Source: Solirubrobacterales bacterium
GTDB lineage: Bacteria; Actinomycetota; Thermoleophilia; Solirubrobacterales; 70-9
NCBI GenBank assembly: GCA_009691195.1
Contig: SHVA01000024.1
Coordinates: 1-33,554, forward strand
Direction of reading: 5' to 3'
Length of the DNA stretch: 33,554 bases
Shown: positions 19,349 to 29,200 of the stretch, piece after piece
Numbering within the stretch: position 1 is the stretch's first letter
How the letters are laid out: the number at the start of each line of letters is the position of its first letter
Made by a program: the position numbers and the translations under genes
The notes under the pieces: model-generated
The model's database searches: none
The model's input: the letters and a program-made list of their open reading frames with translations, nothing else
What the model was told of the DNA's origin: nothing

Positions 19349-19366
19349 CCTTACGATTGGTAAGGT
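19349..19366 (+). promoter_or_regulatory. Inverted repeat overlapping the -10 of the HxlR gene (candidate autoregulatory operator)
   Basis: CCTTAC (19349-19354) and GTAAGG (19360-19365) are perfect 6-bp arms with a 5-nt spacer. The right arm overlaps TAAGGT (19361-19366), a -10 candidate 9 nt before GTG 19376. TTAC/GTAA arms are of the kind bound by HxlR-family winged-helix dimers (from memory), so autoregulation is the natural reading. Confidence 0.55.
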
Positions 19367-19375
19367 GCTCGCGAG

Positions 19376-19729
19376 GTGAGAGCGCAAGCTGCCGAGCCGC
19401 CGGCTTCGCCGGCCGGGAGGGCGCCGGAACGCGTCTGCCCCCACTTCCACCGCGCGGTGGAGCTGGTCGGGCGCCGCTGGAGCGGCGCGATCCTCTACTC
19501 GCTCACCGGCGGTCGGCTCCGCTTCGCCGAGTTGAAGGCGGCCGTGCCGGGTATGTCGGACCGGCTGCTCTCGGCGCGCCTCAAGGAGCTCGAGCAGGCT
19601 GGGCTGGTGGACCGCGAGGTTCACCCCGGCACCCCGGTACGGGTCAGCTACGAGCTGACGGCGAAGGGCGAGTCCCTCGGCCCGGTCATCGGCAGCCTGG
19701 GCGACTGGGCCCGTCACCACCGCGTTTAG
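19376..19729 (+). CDS. HxlR-family transcriptional regulator
   Basis: A 117-residue winged-helix DNA-binding regulator. The family signature is complete: VCPHFHRAVELVGRRW with the conserved N-terminal Cys, YSLTGGRLRFAELKAAVPGMS, DRLLSARLKELEQAGLVDRE, and YELTAKGESLGPVIGSLGDWA. The Cys (about residue 21) is the position used as a redox or electrophile sensor in several family members, so thiol-based sensing is possible. The GTG at 19376 follows a -10 candidate and an inverted repeat. The ureohydrolase gene follows 16 bp downstream but carries its own -10 candidate. The regulator could control it, or only itself. Confidence 0.93.
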   Translation: MRAQAAEPPASPAGRAPERVCPHFHRAVELVGRRWSGAILYSLTGGRLRFAELKAAVPGMSDRLLSARLKELEQAGLVDREVHPGTPVRVSYELTAKGESLGPVIGSLGDWARHHRV

Positions 19730-19730
19730 G

Positions 19731-19736
19731 TAGGTT
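19731..19736 (+). promoter_or_regulatory. Candidate -10 element for the ureohydrolase gene
   Basis: TAGGTT, just after the HxlR stop and 9 nt before ATG 19746, with no Shine-Dalgarno. It fits the TAnnnT pattern. Confidence 0.35.
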
Positions 19737-19745
19737 CCGCGGACG

Positions 19746-20705
19746 ATGATCGACCCGCTCGAGCGCTGGCGCAAGTACGGGGAGAAGCCCGATTTCGCGG
19801 GCCTGCTCAGCTTCGGCGGCGCGCCCTACACCGAGGATCCCGCCGATCTGGCGGGGGCCGACGTGGCGATCGTCGGAGCGCCTACCGATGACCTCGTCTC
19901 CGATCGGCCCGGGACCCGCTTCGGGCCGAGGGCGATCCGGGCCGCCGGCTGCCCGCCGGGGCCGCACCTCGAGGCGAAGGTGGACGCCTTCGAGCAGCTG
20001 CGGATCGTTGACTACGGCGACGCGCCGGTCCTGCCCGCAGACCCGGCCCGCAGCCACGAGGCGATCGAGGCCACCGTGTCCGAGGTGGTCGAGGCGGGGG
20101 CCGTGCCGATCATCCTCGGCGGCGACCATGGGATCGCCGAGCCCGACATTCGCGCCTGCGCCAAGGAGCACGGCCCCGTCGGGCTGGTCCACTTCGACAC
20201 CCACACCGACACCGGCAAGGAGGTGTTCGGGGTCGAGGTCTCGCACGGCACCCCGATGTACAGGCTGGTCGAGCAGGGCCACGTCGACGGCGCCCGCTAC
20301 GCCCAGATCGGCCTCCGCGGCTACTGGCCCGGCGAGGAGGAGCTCGGCTGGCAGCGCGACAAGGGGGTCACCGCGATCTTCATGCACGACGTTCGCGACC
20401 TCGGGATCCGCGCCGTCGTCGAGCGGGCGATCGAGGTGGCCGGTGAGGGGCCGACCTTCCTCTCGGTCGACGTGGACGTGCTCGACCCGGTCTACGCGCC
20501 CGGAACCGGCACCCCCGAGCCCGGCGGCATGACCTCGGCGGACCTGCTCTGGGCCTGTCGCGAGCTGGCGGCCCGGCTGGAGCTCGTCGGCGCCGAGGTG
20601 GTTGAGGTAATCCCCACGGCCGTCGGCTCCGCGGATATCAGCGCGCTGGTGGCCGACCGCACCGTTCGCGAGATCCTGACGGGGATCGCCATGCGCCGCC
20701 GCTAG
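19746..20705 (+). CDS. Ureohydrolase-family enzyme (agmatinase/guanidinobutyrase-like)
   Basis: A 319-residue binuclear manganese enzyme of the arginase/agmatinase family, which hydrolyses a guanidinium group to urea and an amine. All six metal ligands are in place: His128 in GGDHGI, Asp151, His153 and Asp155 in HFDTHTDT, and Asp242 and Asp244 in SVDVDVLDP. The APGTGTPEPGG loop and the R-P-G-T-R-F-G-P-R-A-I-R segment are typical of the agmatinase/guanidinobutyrase branch rather than true arginases. The substrate (agmatine, 4-guanidinobutyrate, guanidinopropionate or guanidine) cannot be settled from sequence. ATG 19746 fits family length. It is directly downstream of an HxlR regulator and converges with the propeller gene. 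Confidence 0.9.
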   Translation: MIDPLERWRKYGEKPDFAGLLSFGGAPYTEDPADLAGADVAIVGAPTDDLVSDRPGTRFGPRAIRAAGCPPGPHLEAKVDAFEQLRIVDYGDAPVLPADPARSHEAIEATVSEVVEAGAVPIILGGDHGIAEPDIRACAKEHGPVGLVHFDTHTDTGKEVFGVEVSHGTPMYRLVEQGHVDGARYAQIGLRGYWPGEEELGWQRDKGVTAIFMHDVRDLGIRAVVERAIEVAGEGPTFLSVDVDVLDPVYAPGTGTPEPGGMTSADLLWACRELAARLELVGAEVVEVIPTAVGSADISALVADRTVREILTGIAMRRR

Positions 20706-20717
20706 CGGAAGCCGCTA
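20703..20717. terminator. Small hairpin joining two convergent stop codons
   Basis: TAGCGG-AAG-CCGCTA is a perfect 6-bp inverted repeat with a 3-nt loop. Its ends are the stop codons of the ureohydrolase (TAG) and, on the other strand, of the propeller gene. It could act as a weak bidirectional terminator. There is no T-run. Confidence 0.35.
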
Positions 20718-21914
20718 CTTGTGCTTCTTGGCGACGGTTGCGCGGAAGCGCGAGATGCCGCTGGAGCCGGAGGCCGCGACGTAGACGTCGCGGCCGCCGG
20801 GGCCGACGATCGCCTGGTAGGCGCCCTCCAGGCTCCGGGCCTCGGTGCAGGTGCCGGCGCCCTCCTCGCTGGATCCGTTGTCGCTGAAGCAGCCGCGGGT
20901 TCCGGGCAGCTGGCTGATCGCGCCGGTCTTGCGGTTGACGCGAATCACCACAACCGAATCGGCGCTGTAGTTCGCGTAATAGAGCGTCTTGCCGTCGGCC
21001 GAGAGGGCGCCCGCGTAGCCACCGTCGAGAGCCCGGCCGTCCTGGCACGTGTCGGCGCCGTCGGCGCTGGATCCGTCCTCGGTGATGCAGAACGAGGGGT
21101 TCAGCTTTTGCGAGAGGGCCCCGGTCTTGGTGTTTCGCTTGACGGAGGCGATCTCGGTTGGGTTGTAGCCCTGAAGAAAGAGGAAGCGGCGGTCGGGTGA
21201 GAGCACGACTCGCTCGGCGTCGACGATGCCACGGCCCTCGGCGCAGCTGTCGGGGCCCTCGGGACCGCTCCCGTCCTCACTGATGCAGCCGGCCTTGCCC
21301 TCGACCTTGACCAGCCCGCCCTGCTTGTTTCGCTTCAGCACGCCGACCAGAGCGTTGTCGCGATCCGGGATGTAGACGAAACGGTTGTCGGGAATCCCGA
21401 CCTCGAACACCTCGCCGTACCCCACCGCGCGGCAGAGCACGTCGGTGCCGGTGGTGCCGGTCGTGCCGTTCTCGGACACACAGCCGTTGAGGCCCTTGAG
21501 CTGCTTGAGGGAGCCGTTCTTGCGGTTGCGGGCGAAGATCGCTATGCCCGGCTCGGCGGCGTAGTTGGTCGCGTAGAGGAAGCGCTGGTCGGGCGTGATC
21601 GCGGTGCTGGACACGTTGAAGAGCTCGCGCCCGTCGGCGCAGGTGCCCGGGCCGGCGTCGCTGGAGCCGTCGTCGCTGACGCAGCCCTTCTTGCCCGCGA
21701 GCTGGGTGAGCTGCCCGTTCTTGAGGTTGCGCTTGAAGATCGCGACGCCGCCAATCGGGTTCTCCTGCGCGGCGTTGTAGAGGAAGCGCCCGTCCTTGGA
21801 GATCGTGATCGAGCGCCCGTCACCGGTGTCGAGCAGGCGAACGTCCCTACAGGTGTCGGACCCCTCCTCGCTCGAGCCGTCGCGCGAGAGGCCTGCCTCG
21901 TTTGCGCATCTCCC
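20715..21914 (-). pseudogene. 5'-truncated six-repeat secreted beta-propeller gene
   Basis: The minus-strand frame encodes six tandem repeats of about 66 residues. Each opens with a motif like GCVSDDGSSDAGPGTCADGR and ends in a RFLYATNY...IAIFxRNxKNGxLxQLxG pattern, as in lactonase-type beta-propellers on the cell surface. Each of the last five repeats carries a Cys pair about 14 residues apart, suggesting one disulfide per blade. The last repeat ends with a basic tail (ATVAKKHK). The N-terminus is missing. The frame opens at 21914 just after a TGA (21915-21917) and contains no ATG, GTG or TTG until GTG 21614, well inside repeat 2. No signal peptide is found. Only 36 bp separate this point from the next gene. 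A seventh blade and signal peptide were probably lost, unless a nearby frameshift hides them. A reader taking GTG 21614 would get a 299-residue protein. Confidence 0.68.
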
Positions 21915-21950
21915 TCAAACCCCCTCCTGCAACCCCCGGCGGCGCCGAGC

Positions 21951-22532
21951 CTACCAGCGGCGCGGGTTGCCCGGGGGCGCCTCGTCGCGGGTGAGCCGGC
22001 CCTCGACGACGTCAACCGGGTAGGCGCCCGTCGTCGCCCGGTAGTGGTCGAGCTCCGCCGGGCCGAGCGCCCCGAAGGCCTCCTCCACCGCCGAGGCGTA
22101 GCTGCTGAGGATCACAGTGCCCGCGGCGGGCTCGGGGGCGAAGTTCCTGGCCTTGGCCGTGTAGGTGATCACCCGCTCGAAGCCGTGGCCCCCCGCCCCC
22201 TCCACCAGCTCGGTCACGTCCACCCTGTCGTAGCGGATCTCCCTGATGTCGAGGCGGTCCAGCTCCGCCTCGGTCAGCTCGATCAGGACGCCGTTGACCG
22301 CTCCCGCCGGGTCCTCGCCACGCTCGACGTTGAGCCCCAGCACATGGGAGGGGAGGGTCCCGTCCAGCAGCTCGAAGGTCTTCTCCTCGGCGTGGTTGTC
22401 GCGGGCCTGCGACCAGCGCCGGCACCAACCACGCAGCCTGGCCGGGTCGGGGGGCGGCACCGAGCGACCCAGCGTCAGCGAGGCGCTCTCGGCGGAGACC
22501 AGGGAGCCGTAGCCGAAGACGGCGATGCTCAT
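21951..22532 (-). CDS. Gamma-glutamylcyclotransferase-like protein
   Basis: A 193-residue protein of the GGCT-like (AIG2/BtrG) fold. It begins with the substrate-binding motif SIAVFGYGSLVS, has a central LPSHVLGLNVER strand, and continues with AVNGVLIELTEAELDRLDIREI, whose acidic residues fit the family's catalytic Glu region. VITYTAKARNF and a C-terminal helix follow. Such enzymes release 5-oxoproline from gamma-glutamyl compounds, but many homologues are uncharacterised. The ATG at 22532 starts at the fold. It lies 2 bp after the addA stop on the same strand, so it is probably the last gene of the addB-addA transcript, with no clear functional link. Confidence 0.8.
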   Translation of the reverse strand: MSIAVFGYGSLVSAESASLTLGRSVPPPDPARLRGWCRRWSQARDNHAEEKTFELLDGTLPSHVLGLNVERGEDPAGAVNGVLIELTEAELDRLDIREIRYDRVDVTELVEGAGGHGFERVITYTAKARNFAPEPAAGTVILSSYASAVEEAFGALGPAELDHYRATTGAYPVDVVEGRLTRDEAPPGNPRRW

Positions 22533-22534
22533 GT

Positions 22535-25500
22535 TCAGGCTTCGACCGGCTCGGGGTCCGAGCGGTCGCGGGCCTCGCGGTCCCAACTGCAGAGGCGGGG
22601 GGCCGCAGGGCAGTCGTGGCAGAGGGCGCGATGGGGGGTGGGGGTCACCCCGAAGCCGCCTTCCCCGAGCTCGGCGACCAGGCCGACAAGCTCCTCGCGG
22701 AGCGCTGTGATCTCGACGGGCCCGTGCTGAGCACGGGGTACGACGTCGGCTCGCTCGAGGAAGCAGTAGGCGGTCTCCACCGGACCGTCGGCGCGCAGCG
22801 AGGCCGCGACGGCGTAGAGCTTCCGCTGGATCTCGTAGCGCTGCATCTGATCGGCGGGGTCGGCGCCCTTGAGGCGGTCGGTCTTGTAATCGATCACGAG
22901 CAGGCCCCCGGGACGCTCCACCAGGAGGTCTATCGAGCCGCGCACCAGCGACCCCCCCAGATCGAGCACGAAGGGCGCCTCCGGGATCAGCTGGGCGCCG
23001 CCGAGCTCGCCCAGCAGCTCGGAGCCGAGCCAGTTGGCGACCAGCGCCCCGGCGCGCTCGAGCTGGGCGTCGGTAGGCTCGAGGCCCTCCGCACTCAGGG
23101 CGGAGAGCAGGCGCTCCTCGCCGGGCTCTCGCCAGCGGTTGGCGGCGCTCCACTCGAGCAGCCCGTGAACGGCGTTGCCGAGCGCGAAGCGGCGGCCGGC
23201 GGCCGCCGGCGTCGCCTCGGAGGGCTCGGCGACGTCCCCCGGTCCCGCCAGCTCGTCGCTGGGGGGGTCTGCGGCGCCGGGACGGTCCTCGGTCAGCTCG
23301 GCTGCGGCCGGCCCGGGCTCGCGGGTGCGAACGCCGAGCACCCGCTCGACGTAGAAGCGGTAGCCGCAGCGCGAGAAGTCCGAGAGCGCCGAGTAGGAGA
23401 GCCGGCCGGCCGATGCCGGCGTAGCGCTCGGGGGGTCGAGCAGCGGCGGCGTCAGACCGGGCTCCGGGGCCGGTGCCTCGGGGCCGGGCGCGTCGGGCAG
23501 CAACTCGGCGCCCGCGCCGGGCTCCGGCCTCGAGACGGCGACCTCGATCGTCGCCGGGTCGAAGCTCGCGTCGAGGCCTCTGCGTGGCTCGGGCGGGTCG
23601 AGCTGCACCCGTTCGGCGTCGAGCTCGCCGTCGAGAAGGCTCTTGACCAGGCGCGCGGCGACGGGCGTCCCCGGCTTGGTCTCTCCCGAGAGCTGGGTCC
23701 TCGCAACGGTGCCGCTGAGGATCAGGCGGTCCTCCGCCCTGGTCGCCGCGACGTAGGCGAGCCGCATCGCCTCGTCAGAGTCGCGCTGCTCGGCCTCTTG
23801 CTTGAGCTCGTCGTGGGCGAACAGGTACTCCGATGGGCGCCCCAGGCGCGCGAGGCGAACGCCGATCCGGAAGCGCCCCGGGCCGGCGCTTTCGGGGCCG
23901 CCGGGGGCCACCCGCAACGCCGGGGGGAAGCCCGCGAGGATGTTTCGCCCCAGGTGAGCGACGGCGACGATCGGGAACTGCAGCCCCTTTGCCGCGTGGA
24001 CCGTCATCAGCCGGACGCCGTCGTGGCCCTCGGCCTCGGTGGCCGCCTCACCCTCGCGGTCGTCGCGAGCGGCGCGGTCCTCGAGGTAGGCGACGAAGCC
24101 GGCCAGGTCCGGTCCCTCGTCGGCCTCGTAGTCGCGTGCGAGCCGAAGCAGCTTGCGCACGTTGGCCCAGCGCTGGCGCCCGTCGGGGCGGGCCAGGGTC
24201 GCCAGGTCGTAGCCGAAGGTCCGCGCCGCGCGGGCGACCAGTCCCTCCAGCCCGGGCTCGACCCCGGTGCGGCGCAGGACGGAGAGGCGCTCACAGAAGA
24301 CGCGCAGCCGCTCGCGCTCGGCGGGGTCGATCTGCCCGGCGTACTCGGCGCGGTCGGGCTCCTCATCCCTGAGAAGCCAGCGCTCCAGCGACGGCCAGAC
24401 GTGGAAGAGCCGGTCGCGGCCGCCCTCCTGCTCCGGTGGCTCGCTGGCGAGGCGGCGAAGCAGCCACAGCGTCTCGGGCAGGGCTCCGCAGGCGGCGCCG
24501 GCGAGCGTCCCGAAAAGCCCCTCGTCGTCGAGCGGGTTCGAGATCACGCCCAGGATCGCGCGCAGGTCCTCGACCTGCTGCTGGGACCAGTAGCCACGGC
24601 CGCCGACGACGTAGGGGCGCAGCCCGACCTCGGTGAGGGGACGCTCGAAGGCGCCGACGTGGGTCATCGCCCTCAACAGCACGACCATCTCCCGCGGCTG
24701 GGCCCCCTGCTCGTCACGAAGCTGCGCGAGGCGAGAGGCCAGCACCCGGCCCTCGGCGACGACCGCAGCGGGCGACGGCTGGTCACTGAGCCCCGGAAGC
24801 TCCACATCCTCATCGCCCCAGGCCCCCCTCGGCTCGTCGTGGGTGCACAGCAGCTCGACCCTCGGCGGAGACGGCTGCTCGCGCTCGCGGCCCACCGTGA
24901 GCGGGGTGAAGCCGCTCAGAAGCGAGTCGCCGAGCGCGTTGTTGGTCGCGATCACGTCGGCGACCGAGCGGAAGTTCCCGAGCAGCGGCAGCACGGACGC
25001 CTCGCTGTCGGCGCGGGCGGCGAACTCCTCGCGGACCCGGCGGTAGATGTCGAGGTCGGCGTGGCGGAAGGCGTAGATGGACTGGAACTCGTCGCCGACC
25101 GTGAACAGCCGGGTGCCGGCGCCGCGGAGGAGCTCGATCAGCTCGAGCTGGAGCTCGTTGGTGTCCTGGAACTCGTCAACCATGATCTCGGTGAAGCGCT
25201 CCCGATAGGCCTCGCGGATGACGTCGTTATCCCGAAGCAGCGCGGCCGTGCGGAGCTGGAGGTCCTCGAAGTCAAGGCCCGAGCGCTCAGACTTGAGCGC
25301 GATGTAGCGGGCATCGAAGAGCTCGACGAGGCGCCGCAACGCCTCGTACTCGCCGCCCAGCTCGCGCTCTGCGACAGCGCGCCGCGCCGCTCGCAGCGCC
25401 CGCTTGTAGGACTCAGCGGGCTCGCGCTTGAAAGCCGCCGCGCCGGAGATGATCTCAAGCCCCTGGAGCTCCGCGAGGTTCGGGCTATCGGTCGTTGCTG

Positions 25501-26212
25501 CCCGTCGCATCCGCTCACAGCTCTCGGCGGCGGCTTCCCCGCTGGCCTCCTCGCAGTCCGGAAGGGCCGCCTCGGCGGCGCGGCGCAGACCCGCGAGCGC
25601 GCCCCCGAGGTCTGAGAGCTCGGGGATGGGGAGGGACGGTTCCTCCTCGCCGCGGCTTCGGAGCTCGGCGTGCACGCCGAGCACCGCCTCCCTGAGTACG
25701 CGGCGGTTGTGGGATGAGACCAGCTCGGCGCCGTCGAGGGCCTCGGCGGCCAGCAGCTCCCGGATCGCATCGGTAAGGGCTCGCGCCGCCAGCCGCCCCG
25801 CCTCGGGCTCATCGATCACCCGAAAGCGCGGGTCGATCCCGGCCGCGGCGGGATGATTGGCCAGCAGCCGGCGGCAGAAGCCGTGGATCGTGGAGATCCA
25901 GCCCCGCTCGACCGAGTGCGCCGTCCTTCGCAGCTCGGCGGCGGCGACCGGATCGGCCTCGGCGTCGGCGCGCAGCTCGAGCGCGCTCCGGACGCGCTCT
26001 CGCAGCTGCCCCGCGGCGCGCTCGGTGAAGGTGAATGCCAGCACGCCGTCGAGCCCCGCCTCATCGTCGATCGCCGTTGCGCAGAGCCGCTCCACCAGGA
26101 CCGTCGTCTTGCCGGTGCCGGCGCCGGCCTGGAGGAAGATGTCGCGATCGCGGCTGGAGAGCGCGTCGAGCTGCTCCGGGGTCAGATCGGGCGCGCCCGC
26201 CTCGCCGCTCAC
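22535..26212 (-). CDS. addA: AddA/RecB-type helicase-nuclease
   Basis: A 1,225-residue UvrD-family (superfamily 1A) helicase with a C-terminal RecB-type nuclease, working with AddB to process double-strand breaks for recombination. The N-terminal Walker A is FLQAGAGTGKTTVL (residues 27-39), motif Ia FTFTERAAGQLRER follows, then motif II VDEFQDTN, motif III GDEFQSIYAFRHAD, motif V VRLMTVHAAKGLQFP, and motif VI YVAATRAEDRLILSG. The nuclease shows DLLVERPGGLLVIDYKTD (Asp1108, Lys1110) near the C-terminus. A CHDCPAAPRLC cluster (Cys 1198, 1201, 1207) and an upstream DFSRCGYRF Cys match the iron-staple pattern. GTG 26212 overlaps the addB stop (GTGA). Two-domain architecture and context make AddA more likely than a lone UvrD helicase. 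Confidence 0.92.
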   Translation of the reverse strand: MSGEAGAPDLTPEQLDALSSRDRDIFLQAGAGTGKTTVLVERLCATAIDDEAGLDGVLAFTFTERAAGQLRERVRSALELRADAEADPVAAAELRRTAHSVERGWISTIHGFCRRLLANHPAAAGIDPRFRVIDEPEAGRLAARALTDAIRELLAAEALDGAELVSSHNRRVLREAVLGVHAELRSRGEEEPSLPIPELSDLGGALAGLRRAAEAALPDCEEASGEAAAESCERMRRAATTDSPNLAELQGLEIISGAAAFKREPAESYKRALRAARRAVAERELGGEYEALRRLVELFDARYIALKSERSGLDFEDLQLRTAALLRDNDVIREAYRERFTEIMVDEFQDTNELQLELIELLRGAGTRLFTVGDEFQSIYAFRHADLDIYRRVREEFAARADSEASVLPLLGNFRSVADVIATNNALGDSLLSGFTPLTVGREREQPSPPRVELLCTHDEPRGAWGDEDVELPGLSDQPSPAAVVAEGRVLASRLAQLRDEQGAQPREMVVLLRAMTHVGAFERPLTEVGLRPYVVGGRGYWSQQQVEDLRAILGVISNPLDDEGLFGTLAGAACGALPETLWLLRRLASEPPEQEGGRDRLFHVWPSLERWLLRDEEPDRAEYAGQIDPAERERLRVFCERLSVLRRTGVEPGLEGLVARAARTFGYDLATLARPDGRQRWANVRKLLRLARDYEADEGPDLAGFVAYLEDRAARDDREGEAATEAEGHDGVRLMTVHAAKGLQFPIVAVAHLGRNILAGFPPALRVAPGGPESAGPGRFRIGVRLARLGRPSEYLFAHDELKQEAEQRDSDEAMRLAYVAATRAEDRLILSGTVARTQLSGETKPGTPVAARLVKSLLDGELDAERVQLDPPEPRRGLDASFDPATIEVAVSRPEPGAGAELLPDAPGPEAPAPEPGLTPPLLDPPSATPASAGRLSYSALSDFSRCGYRFYVERVLGVRTREPGPAAAELTEDRPGAADPPSDELAGPGDVAEPSEATPAAAGRRFALGNAVHGLLEWSAANRWREPGEERLLSALSAEGLEPTDAQLERAGALVANWLGSELLGELGGAQLIPEAPFVLDLGGSLVRGSIDLLVERPGGLLVIDYKTDRLKGADPADQMQRYEIQRKLYAVAASLRADGPVETAYCFLERADVVPRAQHGPVEITALREELVGLVAELGEGGFGVTPTPHRALCHDCPAAPRLCSWDREARDRSDPEPVEA

Positions 26213-29200
26213 GGCGCCGGCTCCGCGTCCTCGTCATCGAGCTCGTCGGCACCGCCGCGCTCGCGGCGGCAGATCGGCTGGAACGAGCACCAGGTCGGGC
26301 AGCTGCCGCCGATCGGGTCGCGCTTGACCTCGCCGCCGCGGATGGCGGCGACGATCTCGGTCGCGTGCTCGGCGGCGTCGTCGAGCGCCGCCTCGAACTT
26401 CTCGTCGTCGAGCAGGTCGTTCTTTCGCACCGGCAGCCCGTCCAGCTCGTCGGCCATCTCCTTTCGCAGCAGGCCCTGCGCCTGCCTGCTGCTGGTCCCG
26501 CCCAGCGGTCGGTAGACGCCGCCGATCAACTCCATCCCCCAGAGCTCCCGGATCGCCCGCAGGTAGAGCTGCAGCTGCAGCTTGCCGTCCTCCCGAAGCT
26601 TCTTGGGGCCCTTGATCACGTCCCTGGCCGACTTGTAGTCCTGGATCAGCGCGGCCCTGACCGCGGAGCCCTCCGGGGTCAGGTCAACGCGGTCGATCAT
26701 GCCGCGGATCGAGAAGTCGCCCAGCGAGAGCGCCTCCTTCTCGGCGTCGGGCATGCCGAACTTCGCCTCGGCCAGCTCGGGCTCCGGGACGAGTCGCGGC
26801 CCGGCGGCGGCCTCGTCCTCGAGGAAGCGGACCGCGAGCCCGGTCGCCCTCCGGAGCTGCGCCGCGTACTCGGGGTCCGCCGGGTCGATCCCCTCCTGCG
26901 CGGCGACCTCGGCCGAGAGGGCGCCCGCGCGCTCGCACCAGGCGTCCAGGGTGGCGGCCGTCAGGCTCCGCTCGCCGCCGACGCCCTCTGCATAGAGCTT
27001 CTCGAGCACGGCGTGGACGACGGAGCCGATCGCCTGCGACTCCTCGGAGGGGTCGAGCGTCTGCGGGTTCAGCTCCTTCTCGACGAACCAGATGTACGGA
27101 CACGAGGCGTGGCTCTCCAGGGTCGAGGCGCTGAACAGGTCGCGCCGGCGCAGCTCGGCCAACACGGACTCCTGCTCGATCGGGCCGGGCTTGACCCGCC
27201 TCCTTTCCGTCTTCGAGGCGGCCTCGGCGAGGCGCGAGCCGAGTGCCTTGGCGACGGGGCCCGGGATCGCGAGCGATGCCAGCGTCTCGGGCCAGCGCTC
27301 GGGTCCCAGCGCCGCCAACGAGGCGGCGAGGGCGTCCGGGCTCGCTGCCCGCCCGATCGGCCCTACGACCTCGGCCAGACCGCGCCTGCGGAGCATCGAC
27401 TCCGGCGTGCCGCGCCGCCCCTCGCCGGCTCCGAACAGCTCGCAGACCTCGTCGACGAAGCTCGAGCGAACGAGCTCCCGGCCCTCGTCGTCGCTGCTTC
27501 GCCACGAGAGCCAGAGGCCGTCGTGGGGCCGCGAGAGGCAGACGGCGAACAGGTAGCGCTCCTCGAGCTCGGGGTCCGCGCGGTCAGGGAGGCCCAGCGC
27601 CGCGCGGCGATCGTCATCCAGCAGCGGGGCCGGCCGCGGACCGCGCGGGAACTCGCCCTCCTGCAGTGAGGCGACGAAGAGATGGTCGACGCGCCCGGCG
27701 CGCACCCGGTAGGGGCTGAGCACCCGAACGCGGCCCGCGGCGGGCCCGCGCCAGAGGGGCACGGAGACCTCCTCGATCGCGTCGATCAGCTCCCGCGGCT
27801 CGCATCCGAGGCCGAGGTCGGCGAGGTCCGCCAGCGCCCGCTCGGCGGCCGCGCCCGCTCGCAACTCGGTCGCGCGGTCGGGGTTCGGCAGCTCGCCCCG
27901 GTGGTCGCGCATCGCCAGCTCGGCGATCCGGCGGGCCTGATGGGCGCAGCCGCGGAGCAGCGCGGGACCGCCGCCCGCGTCGCGTAGCTGGGCGAGCTCA
28001 CGCAGATCCGGTCCATTCGGGTGCTTCTCACGCCAGATCTCGGCCGCGGCCTCGCAGTCGGTCACGCGACCGCGCCGGACCGAGCGCTCCAGCCAGTCGA
28101 CGTTTTCGGGCCAAGCGAGCCCCGGCGTGCGCAGATACGCGATCAGGTCCTCGGCCTCGCCATCACCCAGAGCCGCTCGGACGAGCGAGGCGAGGCCCTT
28201 TCCGGTCGCCGTGCGGCGCAGGGGAAGCCTCGATTCGACCGCGACAGGAATCCCCATCTCGTCGAGCACCCGGCGGTAGAGCGCCCCCTGGGAGGCGGGG
28301 TCGCGAAGCACGATCGCGATCTGGCCGGGATCGACGCCCTGCTTCAACAGCAGCGCGATCTCAGAGCCGATCGCCTCCACCTCGGCGAGCTCGCCCGCGG
28401 ACTCGAGCAGGGTCAGGCCGGGTCCGGGCTCGAGCGGCTTGGCGTCGGGCTGCATGAAGGAGCGCTCCAGCTCGAACAGCAGCTCGGTCGTCCGATAGCG
28501 CTGGGCCTCGAGCCGCGGCTCCTCGACTCCGCCGAGGTCCCTGAGCTGCGCCAGGAGCCGGGCGCGCGCCGCCAGCGACTCGCTGTCCTCGTAGGTCAGG
28601 GCCACGGTGACCGCCGCGGCCTTCGACAGTTCCGCAAGCAGCTCGAGTTGCTCGCCGGTGAGGTCATCGAAGCCGTAGAGGAGGACGGGGCGGCCCGCCC
28701 AAGCCTCGCCGTGGGTACGCAGCCCGGCGATTGCAGCCCTCGCCAACAGGTGTGAATCGCCGCGGCGGAGCCCGTCGCGAACCTCGGCGTAGCTGTGGTA
28801 CAGCGACGCCAGCTCGCGCTCGTACTCGCCGGCCTCGGCAGCGCGTGCCGAGAGGTCGGCAGGGTCTACCCCCGCCGCCTCCAGCTCCTCGATCAGCTCC
28901 GCGAGCGCCGGTGCGAACCCCGGCCGCCGCGCCGAGCGGGCGAGCAGGCTCAGCTCGGCGCGCCCAGCGCCCTCACGCGCGACCCGGACTCGCTGGACCT
29001 GGCTCAGAGGGGGCGGGGAGCTGACATCCACGGCCCGCGCGACCTCCTCGAACAGCTGCGCGAACGTACCCACGTGGCCACCGATCACGCCCCCGAGGTC
29101 ACCGCAGAGCTCGCGCTCGAAGCGCTCGGCGTCGTCCAGGTTTGGGACCACGAGCACCGGGTCCTGGTGGAGGCTGGTGCGAAATGCCTCGAGCACGGCT

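Noticed and set aside
20715-21914. Tandem repeats as a DNA-level satellite
   Set aside because: The periodicity is at protein level (66-residue propeller blades) with diverged DNA, so it is a coding repeat.
22533-23153. N-terminal extension of the cyclotransferase frame
   Set aside because: It lies antisense-free but out of frame within addA and is Arg-rich; the FGYGSL fold starts at ATG 22532.
22616-25615. 999-codon plus-strand open frame across addA
   Set aside because: Antisense shadow of addA with biased Arg/Leu/Ala composition and no domain motifs.
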